From contig NZ_JAUSFI010000161.1 in NCBI RefSeq assembly GCF_030651495.1, positions 1 to 64,000 on the forward strand: a DNA stretch of 64,000 bases, in the 5' to 3' direction. This DNA is from Undibacterium sp. (GTDB taxonomy: Bacteria; Pseudomonadota; Gammaproteobacteria; Burkholderiales; Burkholderiaceae_D). Positions 25,278 through 33,339 of the stretch are shown piece by piece. A model generated the notes under the pieces. The model made no database searches. It had not been told where the DNA came from and saw only the letters and a list, made by a program, of their open reading frames with translations. Positions within the stretch are counted from its first letter, which is position 1. The number at the start of each line of letters is the position of its first letter. The translations under genes and the position numbers were made by a program.

Positions 25278-25324
25278 TACGGCAAGGCGGATACAACGAC
25301 GCTGGGGCGGTTTTGCGTAAGTCC
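25225..25324. mobile_element. MITE-like element A2 (100 bp)
   Basis: Ends GGACTTACGCAAAATTG and CGGTTTTGCGTAAGTCC match element A1 in reverse orientation. The inside is 102 bp shorter than A1 but keeps TACTAAAGTACTGTCTTCGG (reverse strand). The left flank is TA, the right flank TG, so a TA duplication is intact on one side only. It sits between two convergent genes, inside the end of araC and 2 bp from the lysE stop. Confidence 0.8.
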
Positions 25325-25326
25325 TG

Positions 25327-25920
25327 TCAGTGCGTAAGCAGATAGGCGGCGCTGGCGTACAGCAATGCCGCCATGCTCAGGTTAAACGCCCGCAAATACG
25401 CAGGCTGCTGTAAATAGCGGCTTAAAAACAGGCCGGCATAGGCCCAGCAGGCCAGCGACAAAAAGCAAATCACGAAATAAATCGCGGCAAACCACCACAG
25501 CACAGGCGCTGCGCCCTCTGCGGTAAACGCCGCCATGCCCGACAGCGCCGCGATCCAGGCTTTGGGATTGAGCCATTGCAACAAGGCGCCGGATAAAAAT
25601 GTCGGTGCCGCAGCCGCCTGTCTGGCGGGCAACTGGCTCTGCGCCGTCGCCATGCGATACGCCAGGTACAGCAAAAACGCCACCCCCGCCCATTGCAGCG
25701 CCGCGCTCAAGCTGGGCAGGTAACGCAGCAAGGCATGCACGCTCACGCCCACCAAGAGTAGCAACAGGGTAAAACCCACGGTCGCGCCCCACACATGGCG
25801 CAAGGCCACGCGCAAGCCAAAATTCACCGCGGCCGCCAGCGTAATGAGATTCACCGGACCGGGCGAGATTGAGGCGACCAGGGCAAATGCGGCCATAGAC
25901 AGGCTTAAGGAAAGGTTCAT
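25327..25920 (-). CDS. LysE-family amino acid exporter
   Basis: 197 residues from MNLSLSLSMAAFALVASISP; GGAG lies 8 bases before this ATG, while the ATG two codons earlier is too close. Six hydrophobic helices and the signature SISPGPVNLITLAAAVNFGLRVALRHVWGATVGF identify a LysE/RhtB translocator that exports amino acids (threonine, homoserine, lysine or others). WLNPKAWIAALSGM is the second conserved stretch. It is paired with an AraC regulator in convergent arrangement. Its stop lies 2 bp from MITE A2, so any native terminator between the genes has been displaced. Confidence 0.9.
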   Translation of the reverse strand: MNLSLSLSMAAFALVASISPGPVNLITLAAAVNFGLRVALRHVWGATVGFTLLLLLVGVSVHALLRYLPSLSAALQWAGVAFLLYLAYRMATAQSQLPARQAAAAPTFLSGALLQWLNPKAWIAALSGMAAFTAEGAAPVLWWFAAIYFVICFLSLACWAYAGLFLSRYLQQPAYLRAFNLSMAALLYASAAYLLTH

Positions 25921-26050
25921 GCGCATGACTCCGTGTGAGGTAATGGCGCAGGATAGAACGGCGGGCGGCGGCTGTATTGAAGAAAAGAACCCTGATCGAT
26001 GGGCGAACGGGAAAGCCGCGCCGTGAGCACGGCATGGCGTCGCAGTCTGG

Positions 26051-26135
26051 ACATACTCCCTAAAAATTATTAAAAAACATGCCACGTAGCGCAATAAATA
26101 TGGGCGTTATGGAAATATACTCATGGGGAGTATAT
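26051..26135. repeat. Palindromic repeat, copy B4 (85 bp)
   Basis: ACATACTCCC ... GGGGAGTATAT with inner TTAAAAAACATGCCACGTAGCGC (as AACATGCCACG and TAGCGCAATAAAT). Same orientation as B2 and B3. It lies upstream of lysE by 130 bp and 50 bp after the uraD-allC stop. Confidence 0.72.
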
Positions 26136-26184
26136 CCACATGGCCACTCCACTAACGCAACGCAGATGGCATCAGCTCAGCGTA

Positions 26185-27948
26185 TCAGGCATCCGGCCGG
26201 GCCTGAAAATGGCGCAAGAAATCGAGCAAGATCTGCGCCGAGATGTCGGCGTCGTCGGCGGTCATGCTTTCCAGCGGGTTGTGGCTGATGCCGCCGTTGC
26301 CGCAACGGGTAAATAGCATCGCGACATCGGTCATTTTGGCCAGGGCCATGGCATCGTGGCCGGCGCCCGACGGCAATTCAAATACCGGTACGCCGGCGCG
26401 TGCGGTGGCGGCGGCAAGCTGCTGCATCAGCCATGGCGCGCAGGGGGCGGCCGGTGCGGACATCGTCATGGTTAAGCTCACTTCGATATGGCGGCGCTGG
26501 CAAATCGCATCGATCTGCTGCACGATATCGGCCACCGCCGCATCGCGCGTGGCGTCGTCGGCGGCGCGGATATCGAGCGACAATTGGCACGCGCCCGGGA
26601 TCACGTTCACCGAGCCATGCGGCACCTGCAACTGGCCGACCGTGCCCACCAGCGATGGCGCCTGGCTGCATCTTTGTTCGACAGTCAGGATAATCTCGGC
26701 GGCGGCGGCGGCCGCATCCTTGCGCATGTGCATGGGCGTAGTGCCGGCGTGGCTGGCGACGCCGGTCAGCTCGACCAGATAGCGGCAGCTACCGGCGATC
26801 GAGCTGACGATGCCAACCGGCAAATCACGTCCCAGCAAGACCGGGCCCTGTTCGATATGGACCTCGACAAAGCCTAGAATGTCAGCCTGATTGCGTGCGA
26901 TGGCTGGGATGCGTGCGACATCGTGGCCGGCAGCGCTTAGGGCGGCACGCATAGTCATGCCAGCGTCATCGGTTTTCTCTAGCAAGGCCAGGTCAAACTG
27001 GCCGGTGATCGCGTTACTGCCGAGAAATGTGCTCTTGAAGCGCACGCCTTCTTCTTCCGAGAAGGCGATGATTTCGAGATGAAAAGGGAGCTTTTCGCCG
27101 CGTTCATGCAGGTGCTTGACGATGGCGATCGGCAGCAAGATCCCTACGCGCCCATCGTATTTTCCGCCGTTACGGACGGTGTCGTAATGCGAGCCGGTGA
27201 GCAAGGTTTTTGCCGCCGGGTTAGCGGACAGATAGCGCCCCACCACATTGCCGACCGCATCGATCGCTACCTGCATGCCGGCCTCTTTTATCCAGAGCGC
27301 CAATTGGTTTGCGGTTTGGCGATGCGCTGCTGTCATATAGGCGCAGGTCAGGGCATCTTCTTCGTCGCTCCATGCGCCTATCATTTCGGACCAGGCCATG
27401 ATGGTGTGGCCAAATTCCAGATGGTGATGGAGCAAGTCATTCAGCCGCAGCTCGGCAATGCGGCCGATCTGGCGCAGGCATTCGGCCAGCTCATCTTCAT
27501 GCGCATTCTTGCAACGGCGCGCGAACGTACGGATGATGGCCTGACGTGTCATACCCTTGCCGTCCGGCCCTTTCACCGCAACGATAAAAGGAAAGCCAAA
27601 CTTGCTGTGGTAATCGGCATTGAGTTGATGCAACAGCGCGAATTCTTCCGGGCTGCAATGTGCCAAGCCCGCCTGCGCCTGCTCGCCGGTCGATTCTTTG
27701 CTCAGTTTGCCGGCGATGGCCGCCTTGCCGGCTAATTCCGGATGGGCGCGGATCAAGGCGAGTTGCTCGTCTTGCGTCGCGCTGCTTACCACCGCTTGCA
27801 GCACCCGCTTCAAGGCGGCCAGTGAGCCAAAAGGGCGCTGGGCTGCCGCACGTTGTGGTATCCACGGCGAATGTTCATAAATGCCCTGCAACCGCGCGAC
27901 GAAATCACTGGCGCTGGCCTGGTTCAGATCGTCCAGAGAGATGGTCAT
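26185..27948 (-). CDS. Fusion: OHCU decarboxylase (UraD) - allantoate amidohydrolase (AllC-type)
   Basis: 587 residues, start MTISLDDLNQASASDFVARL, whose ATG overlaps the puuE stop as ATGA. Residues 1-170 are UraD: FVARLQGIYEHSPWIPQRA, LIRAHPELAGKAA with the catalytic His, and SKFGFPFIVAVKG. Residues 178-587 are a hydantoinase/carbamoylase-type M20 enzyme: TGSHYDTVRNGGKYDGRVGI, AFSEEEGVRF, VEVHIEQGPVL, ASHAGTTPM, SGAGHDAMALA and GNGGISHNPLE, with metal ligands intact. The first half makes S-allantoin from OHCU; the second would cut allantoate, releasing ammonia. The enzyme between them is PuuE next door. Both halves look active. Confidence 0.9.
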   Translation of the reverse strand: MTISLDDLNQASASDFVARLQGIYEHSPWIPQRAAAQRPFGSLAALKRVLQAVVSSATQDEQLALIRAHPELAGKAAIAGKLSKESTGEQAQAGLAHCSPEEFALLHQLNADYHSKFGFPFIVAVKGPDGKGMTRQAIIRTFARRCKNAHEDELAECLRQIGRIAELRLNDLLHHHLEFGHTIMAWSEMIGAWSDEEDALTCAYMTAAHRQTANQLALWIKEAGMQVAIDAVGNVVGRYLSANPAAKTLLTGSHYDTVRNGGKYDGRVGILLPIAIVKHLHERGEKLPFHLEIIAFSEEEGVRFKSTFLGSNAITGQFDLALLEKTDDAGMTMRAALSAAGHDVARIPAIARNQADILGFVEVHIEQGPVLLGRDLPVGIVSSIAGSCRYLVELTGVASHAGTTPMHMRKDAAAAAAEIILTVEQRCSQAPSLVGTVGQLQVPHGSVNVIPGACQLSLDIRAADDATRDAAVADIVQQIDAICQRRHIEVSLTMTMSAPAAPCAPWLMQQLAAATARAGVPVFELPSGAGHDAMALAKMTDVAMLFTRCGNGGISHNPLESMTADDADISAQILLDFLRHFQARPDA

Positions 27949-28919
27949 AGAAGGGGACGTGTTGATGTGGAATACGGATGGGTAGTGCGCCAGTGTTCGG
28001 CAATATCGATGCGGCGCGTAATCCAGACCTTGTCGTGCGCCTGCACGTAATCGAGAAAACGCGCCAGGGCGGCAGCACGGCCCGGCCGGCCTACCAGACG
28101 GCAATGCAGTCCGATGGAAAGCATTTTGGGTTGATTCAAGCCTTGCGGATCACCTTCGGCATACAAGACATCAAAAGCATCTTTCAGGTAATCGAAAAAC
28201 TGCGTGCCAGAATTGAAGCCTTGCGGCGCGGCGAAGCGCATGTCATTCGTATCAAGCGTGTACGGTACCACCAGATGCGGCTTGACTGCGGGATTGCCTG
28301 CGGCGTCGGTGATCGTGACTTCTTGCCAGAACGGCAGATCGTCGCCGTAATGATCGGCGTCGTAGCTAAAGCCGCCATGTTCCACCACCAGTTTGCGGGT
28401 ATGCGGGGAATCGCGTCCGGTGTACCAGCCGGCAGGGGCGGCACCGGTCATGTCCTTGATGATCTGTACCGCTTCGGCCATATGGGCGCGCTCGGTGGCT
28501 TCGTCGATGTGCTGGTAGCTGATCCAGCGCAGGGCGTGACAGGCGATTTCGTGGCCAAGCTCTTGAAACGCGGCCACCGCTTCCGGATTGCGCTTGAGTG
28601 CCATCGAGACACCGAATATCGTGAGCGGCAGCTGGCGCTGCTCGAACAGGCGCAATACGCGCCACAAGCCGGCACGCGAGCCGTATTCATAAAGGGATTC
28701 CATGCTCATGTGGCGCATCTCGAAAGCTTGCGCGCCGATAATTTCAGACAAAAAAGTTTCTGAAGCGCGGTCCCCATGCAGTACGCAATTTTCACTGCCT
28801 TCTTCGTAATTGAGGACGAATTGTAGCGCCACACGTGCGCCGCCTGGCCATAGTGCATGCGGTGGATTGCGGCCATAGCCGATCAGATCACGCGGATAAT
28901 TCTGGTAAGGTTTATTCAC
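27945..28919 (-). CDS. puuE: Allantoinase PuuE (polysaccharide-deacetylase fold)
   Basis: 324 residues from a GTG at 28919 (NKPYQNYPRDLIGYGRNPPH), chosen for the AGGT seven bases upstream and the usual family N-terminus; the frame is open to 29108. Conserved blocks are WPGGARVALQFVLNYEEGSEN, MRHMSMESLYEYGSRAGLWRVLRLF, GHEIACHALRWISY, GWYTGRDSPHTRKLV and MLSIGLHCRLVGRPGRAAAL. This type hydrolyses allantoin to allantoate, unlike the metal-amidohydrolase AllB. Its last codon overlaps the downstream fusion start by 4 bp, and it is divergent from uraH. Confidence 0.9.
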   Translation of the reverse strand: MNKPYQNYPRDLIGYGRNPPHALWPGGARVALQFVLNYEEGSENCVLHGDRASETFLSEIIGAQAFEMRHMSMESLYEYGSRAGLWRVLRLFEQRQLPLTIFGVSMALKRNPEAVAAFQELGHEIACHALRWISYQHIDEATERAHMAEAVQIIKDMTGAAPAGWYTGRDSPHTRKLVVEHGGFSYDADHYGDDLPFWQEVTITDAAGNPAVKPHLVVPYTLDTNDMRFAAPQGFNSGTQFFDYLKDAFDVLYAEGDPQGLNQPKMLSIGLHCRLVGRPGRAAALARFLDYVQAHDKVWITRRIDIAEHWRTTHPYSTSTRPLL

Positions 28920-29087
28920 GCTGCACCTGCAAATAGGGGTTAATCGATGCTGAGCAATGTTCAGCAATGGACTGGTGTATTCGGCTAGCGCCATGCTTTG
29001 CATATGGTAGATAATATATCGATCGGCTACCGGCAGTATATGATTTGATAGACAGACATTTTCAACCTGGCGAGATAGGACAACACA

Positions 29088-29441
29088 ATGGGAAAACTCA
29101 GTACACATGTATTGGATATCGCTCTCGGCAAGCCTGGGGTGGGGGTCCAGATCGAATTGTATTTGGTAGAAGCCGGCGGCAAGACTTTACTGAAAAGCGC
29201 CGTCACCGACCAAGATGGCCGCTGCAGTGCGCCCTTGCTGGAAGGGCCTGGCCTGAAGCCTGGCCAGTACGAGCTGGTGTTTGCGGCCGGTGCCTATTTC
29301 GATGCTCTCGGTCTGACGTTGCCCAGCCCGAAATTTATCGACCGCGTCACGCTTGCCTTTGGCATTGCCGATGCGGCGCACAATTACCATGTGCCGCTAG
29401 TGCTTTCGCCATGGGCGTATTCGACTTATCGCGGCAGTTAA
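29088..29441 (+). CDS. uraH: 5-hydroxyisourate hydrolase
   Basis: 117 residues of the transthyretin-related family: MGKLSTHVLDIALGKPGVGV at the start, AHNYHVPLVLSPWAYSTYRGS at the end. The N-terminal His (LSTHVLD), an Arg near residue 47 (DQDGRCSAPL), the second His (NYHVPL) and the C-terminal YRGS tetrapeptide form the active site. It converts 5-hydroxyisourate to OHCU, feeding UraD. It is 168 bp from the divergent puuE start and 212 bp before puuD. Confidence 0.94.
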   Translation: MGKLSTHVLDIALGKPGVGVQIELYLVEAGGKTLLKSAVTDQDGRCSAPLLEGPGLKPGQYELVFAAGAYFDALGLTLPSPKFIDRVTLAFGIADAAHNYHVPLVLSPWAYSTYRGS

Positions 29442-29495
29442 CCCGGCATAGCGTTGTCGCACGCGGCGAATGCATTCAACGTCAGGGGTCGTGGC

Positions 29496-29531
29496 CGTAC
29501 ACAATACGGCGGCCTGCTGCTATTGTGTACG
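29496..29531. promoter_or_regulatory. Perfect 11-bp dyad between uraH and puuD
   Basis: CGTACACAATA (29496-29506) and TATTGTGTACG (29521-29531) around a 14-base loop. There is no T run, so it is either an operator for a purine-responsive regulator or an mRNA stem that separates expression of uraH and puuD. Confidence 0.5.
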
Positions 29532-29653
29532 CTTGGTCATTCATTTCGGTCGCAGCGGAGCTGAAAACAGTTCGCGACCCATTTGGGGGAAGGATTTCCC
29601 TCTCGTCTGAAGAGCCCGCGGTGGCAGACGAGCTTCAAACATGAGAGAAAAAC

Positions 29654-30925
29654 ATGGAAGCTTTTTGGCTGGCGTCTTGGTCCGGTTTTTTACCGAATTT
29701 ACTTTCGTATGGGGCTGAGTGGCTCAATCTGCTGGTGCGCTGGCTGCATCTGATCACCGGGATAGCCTGGATCGGGGCCTCGTTTTATTTTGTCTGGCTA
29801 GACAATACGATCCGCCCGCCAAAACCCGGCTCGGATCTGGCCAATAAAGGTGTATCGGGCGAATTGTGGGCGGTGCATGGCGGCGGCTTTTATCATCCGC
29901 AAAAATACCTGGTCGCACCGAAAGAATTGCCAAAAGAATTGCACTGGTTTAAGTGGGAAGCGTACTGGACCTGGATTTCTGGTTTTGTCTTGCTGTGCAT
30001 CGTCTATTACTTCAATGCCTCTGTCATGATGATCGATAAATCTGTCGCTGATTTATCTCCCTGGCAAGCGATAGGCATCGGCCTCGGGACCTTGGTGCTG
30101 GGTTGGACGGTGTACGATCTGTTATGCCGCTCACCGCTGGGGCAGCGCGACGGCTTATTTGGCGTCGTGATGTTCCTGTTCATCGTGGCGGTGGCTTTCG
30201 TGCTGTCGAAATTTTTTAGCGGTCGTGCCGTATATATCCATGTCGGCGCGATGCTCGGTACCATGATGGCAGGGAATGTCTTGATGCTGATTATTCCCGG
30301 CCAGCGCAAGCTGGTCGAGGCGATGCGGCTCGGTAAATCACCCGATCCCATTCACGGCCAAAAAGCCAAGCAACGCAGCGTCCATAACAACTATTTCACC
30401 TTGCCGGTGCTGTTCATCATGATCAGCAACCACTACGCGATGACTTACCGCCATAGTTACCACTGGCTGGTACTGGCAGGCATCATTGCCGCCGGGGTGC
30501 TGATCCGTCACTTTTTTAACCTGCGCCACAAAGGCATCACTAACTGGGCGTATCCGGCAGCCGGGGTGATTTTGTTGCTGGCAGTGGCGATCGCGATTGC
30601 GCCAAAACCGCCTGTCAGGCGGGTGCAGGCCGAAGGCACAAGGTCTGCTGCCGCTGAGTTTATGCAAGTGCAGGCAGTCATCAATCAGCGTTGCGTGAGT
30701 TGCCACTCCGCGCAGCCAACCCAGCCGGGCTTGGTGGCGGCTCCGGCCGGCATCCTGTTGCAGTCGGCAGAACTGATCCGCCAGAACGCCGCCAAGGTTT
30801 ATCAGCAAGCGGTGGTGTTAAAAGCCATGCCGATTGCCAATCTGACCCAGATCACCCCGGACGAGCGCGCCATCATCGCCGCCTGGTATGAGGATCAAGC
30901 TCAAGCTCAGGCTAGCGCAAAATAA
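29654..30925 (+). CDS. puuD: Membrane urate hydroxylase PuuD with C-terminal cytochrome c
   Basis: 423 residues. Eight or so membrane helices form the PuuD domain (LLVRWLHLITGIAWIGASFYFVWLDN, EAYWTWISGFVLLCIVYYF, AMLGTMMAGNVLMLIIPGQRKLV, HNNYFTLPVLFIMISNHYAMTY). A periplasmic tail from about residue 330 carries one c-type haem motif (RCVSCH, about 345-350) with a Met ligand probably in LKAMPIANLTQITPDE. It oxidises urate to 5-hydroxyisourate and passes electrons to the respiratory chain instead of oxygen directly. It is upstream of an M20 gene by 80 bp and completes the urate pathway with uraH, uraD and puuE. Confidence 0.93.
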   Translation: MEAFWLASWSGFLPNLLSYGAEWLNLLVRWLHLITGIAWIGASFYFVWLDNTIRPPKPGSDLANKGVSGELWAVHGGGFYHPQKYLVAPKELPKELHWFKWEAYWTWISGFVLLCIVYYFNASVMMIDKSVADLSPWQAIGIGLGTLVLGWTVYDLLCRSPLGQRDGLFGVVMFLFIVAVAFVLSKFFSGRAVYIHVGAMLGTMMAGNVLMLIIPGQRKLVEAMRLGKSPDPIHGQKAKQRSVHNNYFTLPVLFIMISNHYAMTYRHSYHWLVLAGIIAAGVLIRHFFNLRHKGITNWAYPAAGVILLLAVAIAIAPKPPVRRVQAEGTRSAAAEFMQVQAVINQRCVSCHSAQPTQPGLVAAPAGILLQSAELIRQNAAKVYQQAVVLKAMPIANLTQITPDERAIIAAWYEDQAQAQASAK

Positions 30926-31005
30926 TCGCCATGACGCGATTGCGCGGCGCAATTATGCGGCGTGACTACACGCCTTAATTAGCAACAATTTTATTGAGAA
31001 TATTC

Positions 31006-32229
31006 ATGAACGATTACCAGCAACTCGACGCCTGGATAGATGCGCACTTTGACGAACAAGTACAGTTTTTGCAGGAACTGATACGCATACCGACCGACAC
31101 CCCGCCAGGCAATAATGCGCCGCACGCCGAGCGCACCGCAGAGTTATTGCAAGGTTATGGCTTGGCAGTTGAAAAATATGCGGTGCCGGAAGCCGAAGTA
31201 CGCGCCGCCGGACTGGAAACCATCACCAATCTGGTCGTGCGCCGCAAGTATGGTCCGGGCAAAACGGTGCTCTTGAACGCCCATGGCGATGTGGTACCGC
31301 CGGGCGACGGCTGGACCAAGCAAGCCTACGGTGGCGAGATAGAAAATGGCCAGATCTATGGCCGCGCTTCAGCCGTCAGCAAGAGCGATTTTTCCACGTA
31401 CACCTTCGCGCTCAGGGCGCTGGAAGCGGTGGCCAAGCCGCGGGCCGGCAGCCTGGAATTACTCTTCACCTACGACGAAGAATTTGGCGGCGAAGTCGGC
31501 CCAGCCTGGCTACTCAAGCACCAGATCATCAAGCCGGATTTGATGATCGCGGCCGGCTTTTCTTATCAGGTCATCACCGCGCACAACGGTTGTCTGCAGA
31601 TGGAAGTCACCGTGCACGGCAAGATGGCGCATGCGGCGATCCCCGATTCTGGTGTCGATGCACTGCAAGGCGCAACGCTGGTGCTCAATGCCTTGTACGC
31701 GCAAAACGCCCTGTACAAAAAAATCACCTCACAAGTTGAAGGCATCAGCCATCCTTACCTGAATGTCGGCACCATAGAAGGCGGCACCAATACCAATGTG
31801 GTCCCGGGCCGCGTCAGCTTAAAATTCGACCGGCGCATGATCCCGGAAGAGAATCCAGCCGAAGTAGAAGCCACCTTACGCCAGGTCATCACCGATGCAG
31901 CCAGTCGCATGCCCGGCATCAGCGTCGACATCAAACGCATTTTGCTGGCAAAAGCCCTGCGCCCGCTGCCCGGCAATGTACCTCTGGTGGCGGCGATACA
32001 AAAACACGGGGAACAAGTTTTTGGTGAAAAAATCCCGGCAATGGGTACGCCCCTGTACACCGACGTGAGGTTGTTTTGCGAAGCTGGCATCCCCAGCGTG
32101 ATTTACGGCGCCGGACCGCGCACGGTACTGGAGTCGCACGCCAAGCGCGCTGATGAACGTTTGAATTTGGAAGATTTACGCCGTGCGACCAAAGTGATCG
32201 CACGCAGCTTGAAGGATTTGCTGGCTTAG
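31006..32229 (+). CDS. M20-family metallopeptidase (ArgE/DapE class)
   Basis: 407 residues from MNDYQQLDAWIDAHFDEQVQ (TTG at 30994 is a weaker option). Metal and catalytic segments: LLNAHGDVVPPGDGWT (His, Asp), LLFTYDEEFGGEVGPAW (Glu-Glu), MIAAGFSYQVITAHNG and YGAGPRTVLESHAKRADERL (final His). GRASAVSKSDFSTY replaces the usual GRGxxDMKGG, so the second metal-binding region differs from DapE. The substrate is not evident; position after puuD suggests a ureide or acyl-amino compound such as ureidoglycolate or a carbamoyl derivative, but that is inference. Confidence 0.85.
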   Translation: MNDYQQLDAWIDAHFDEQVQFLQELIRIPTDTPPGNNAPHAERTAELLQGYGLAVEKYAVPEAEVRAAGLETITNLVVRRKYGPGKTVLLNAHGDVVPPGDGWTKQAYGGEIENGQIYGRASAVSKSDFSTYTFALRALEAVAKPRAGSLELLFTYDEEFGGEVGPAWLLKHQIIKPDLMIAAGFSYQVITAHNGCLQMEVTVHGKMAHAAIPDSGVDALQGATLVLNALYAQNALYKKITSQVEGISHPYLNVGTIEGGTNTNVVPGRVSLKFDRRMIPEENPAEVEATLRQVITDAASRMPGISVDIKRILLAKALRPLPGNVPLVAAIQKHGEQVFGEKIPAMGTPLYTDVRLFCEAGIPSVIYGAGPRTVLESHAKRADERLNLEDLRRATKVIARSLKDLLA

Positions 32230-32301
32230 CATGCCATTTGACGTTATTTTTGTCGAAAAATTTTACAGTGGCTCAAAATTTTTTTATGAAAAAAAGTGTA
32301 A

Positions 32302-32318
32302 CTATATGAAACATATAG
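32302..32318. promoter_or_regulatory. Palindrome just upstream of the PEP-CTERM sigma-54 promoter
   Basis: CTATATG-AAA-CATATAG, perfect arms, ending 12 bp before the -24 element. This is close for an enhancer site. It could bind an accessory or repressing factor. Confidence 0.4.
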
Positions 32319-32330
32319 GTATTAATTCTC

Positions 32331-32346
32331 TGGCACAATAATTGCT
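32331..32346 (+). promoter_or_regulatory. Sigma-54 promoter of the PEP-CTERM gene
   Basis: TGGCACAATAATTGCT is a full match to the -24/-12 consensus with correct GG-to-GC spacing, about 33 bp before the ATG. PEP-CTERM genes in several betaproteobacteria are driven by RpoN with the PrsK/PrsR pair, so this placement is meaningful. Confidence 0.85.
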
Positions 32347-32378
32347 TATTTGTAATTATTGCTTACAATGAGGTTCAT

Positions 32379-33077
32379 ATGCGATTTTCTTCTCTCTTAT
32401 CCGCACTTTTTCTTAGCTTGGCCGCTGTTGTCGCACCGACTTATGCGACAGCAATTACTTTTACCACCTCTAGCGCCGAATTTAATGCCGGCGTCTTAAA
32501 TCAGGGCTGGTGGAGTAGCGGACCAAGCCACAACAATGGCACTGGCAATGATAACCATTACACAGGTCTTGCCGGCAGCGACATACTCAGAAGTTTTTAT
32601 ACTTTTGATTTGACCAGTTTGACCAGTTTGACCAGCCTGACAGAAACAGCGACTAGCGCAACATTTCGCGTGAAGCGCGGCGGGCAGAGTGGCACCGCTA
32701 ACGTAGAAATGTGGGATGTAAGCACTGATGCCGCGCTCTTGAATGCCAACAACGGTACTAATGCAACGATTTTTAGCGATATCGGCAGCGGCAACTCGTA
32801 TGGAATAAGTACGGTTTCAACCGGCAATTCTTCAGACTATCTGTCATTTACCTTGAATAGCCAGGCATTGAGTGACATTGCCGCCGCAAGTGGCTTTTTC
32901 TCGATAGGCGTCTCACTTTCGAATGTTGGCGGAAACATTTTTAGTGGTACCGGCGGAGATGTGACTTACCTTGATGTCACGACGGTTGCCGTTCCTGAAC
33001 CCGCAACACTGGCCTTGTTCGGCCTTGGTCTTCTCGGTTTGGCGGTTTTACGTAAGCGCAAACAATCATCAAAATAA
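32379..33077 (+). CDS. PEP-CTERM sorting-domain protein
   Basis: 232 residues. A signal peptide (MRFSSLLSALFLSLAAVVAP...) is followed by a Ser/Thr/Gly-rich domain that includes RSFYTFDLTSL and TATSATFRVKRGG, resembling DNRLRE-type or similar extracellular beta domains. The tail VPEPATLALFGLGLLGLAVLRKRK is the exosortase sorting signal: VPEP motif, hydrophobic helix, basic end. A 9-bp tandem repeat (TTGACCAGT x3, near 32609-32636) encodes LTS units. No exosortase or EPS gene lies in the window. The protein is expected at the cell surface or in biofilm matrix. Confidence 0.92.
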   Translation: MRFSSLLSALFLSLAAVVAPTYATAITFTTSSAEFNAGVLNQGWWSSGPSHNNGTGNDNHYTGLAGSDILRSFYTFDLTSLTSLTSLTETATSATFRVKRGGQSGTANVEMWDVSTDAALLNANNGTNATIFSDIGSGNSYGISTVSTGNSSDYLSFTLNSQALSDIAAASGFFSIGVSLSNVGGNIFSGTGGDVTYLDVTTVAVPEPATLALFGLGLLGLAVLRKRKQSSK

Positions 33078-33083
33078 GTATAG

Positions 33084-33110
33084 AAAAACCCGCTTCGGCG
33101 GGTTTTTTTT
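33084..33110 (+). terminator. Intrinsic terminator after the PEP-CTERM gene
   Basis: AAAAACCCGC-TTCG-GCGGGTTTTTTTT, a tetraloop stem with eight T, ending 33 bp after the stop codon. The A run on the left could also terminate leftward transcription. Confidence 0.9.
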
Positions 33111-33190
33111 CGAGCATAGCCAAACGGGGTCGCCCAACGCGCACCCTTGACGCACTATCCCTGCGCACGCAAGTTTGCCATGACCCATGC

Positions 33191-33216
33191 AGGCAAAGCC
33201 GCGTGGGCATTGCGTA
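33191..33216. repeat. Short intergenic repeat, copy C3 (degenerate)
   Basis: AGGCAAAGCCGCGTGGGCATTGCG-type sequence (AGGCAAAGCCGCG / TGGGCATTGCG) similar to copies near 190, 17117 and 40326, lying between two terminators at a convergent gene junction. Confidence 0.35.
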
Positions 33217-33232
33217 TCTCCGAGTATCCATC

Positions 33233-33266
33233 AAAAAAACGGCACTCTCTTTCGACAGTGCCGTTG
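33233..33266 (-). terminator. Intrinsic terminator of the BON-domain gene
   Basis: On the minus strand AACGGCACTGTCG...AGAGTGCCGTTTTTTT: a 9-bp stem with U run, about 75 bp after the BON gene stop. Confidence 0.85.
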
Positions 33267-33339
33267 AAATACCAATTTGCTCGGGAGTTAGCGTCAATTG
33301 GCAATGACTAAAACTTTAAAAGTTGACAGCTTAGCGTAT

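Noticed and set aside
32609-32636. 9-bp tandem repeat in the PEP-CTERM gene as a phase-variable tract
   Set aside because: The unit is a multiple of three and would only change length by LTS units, not switch the frame.
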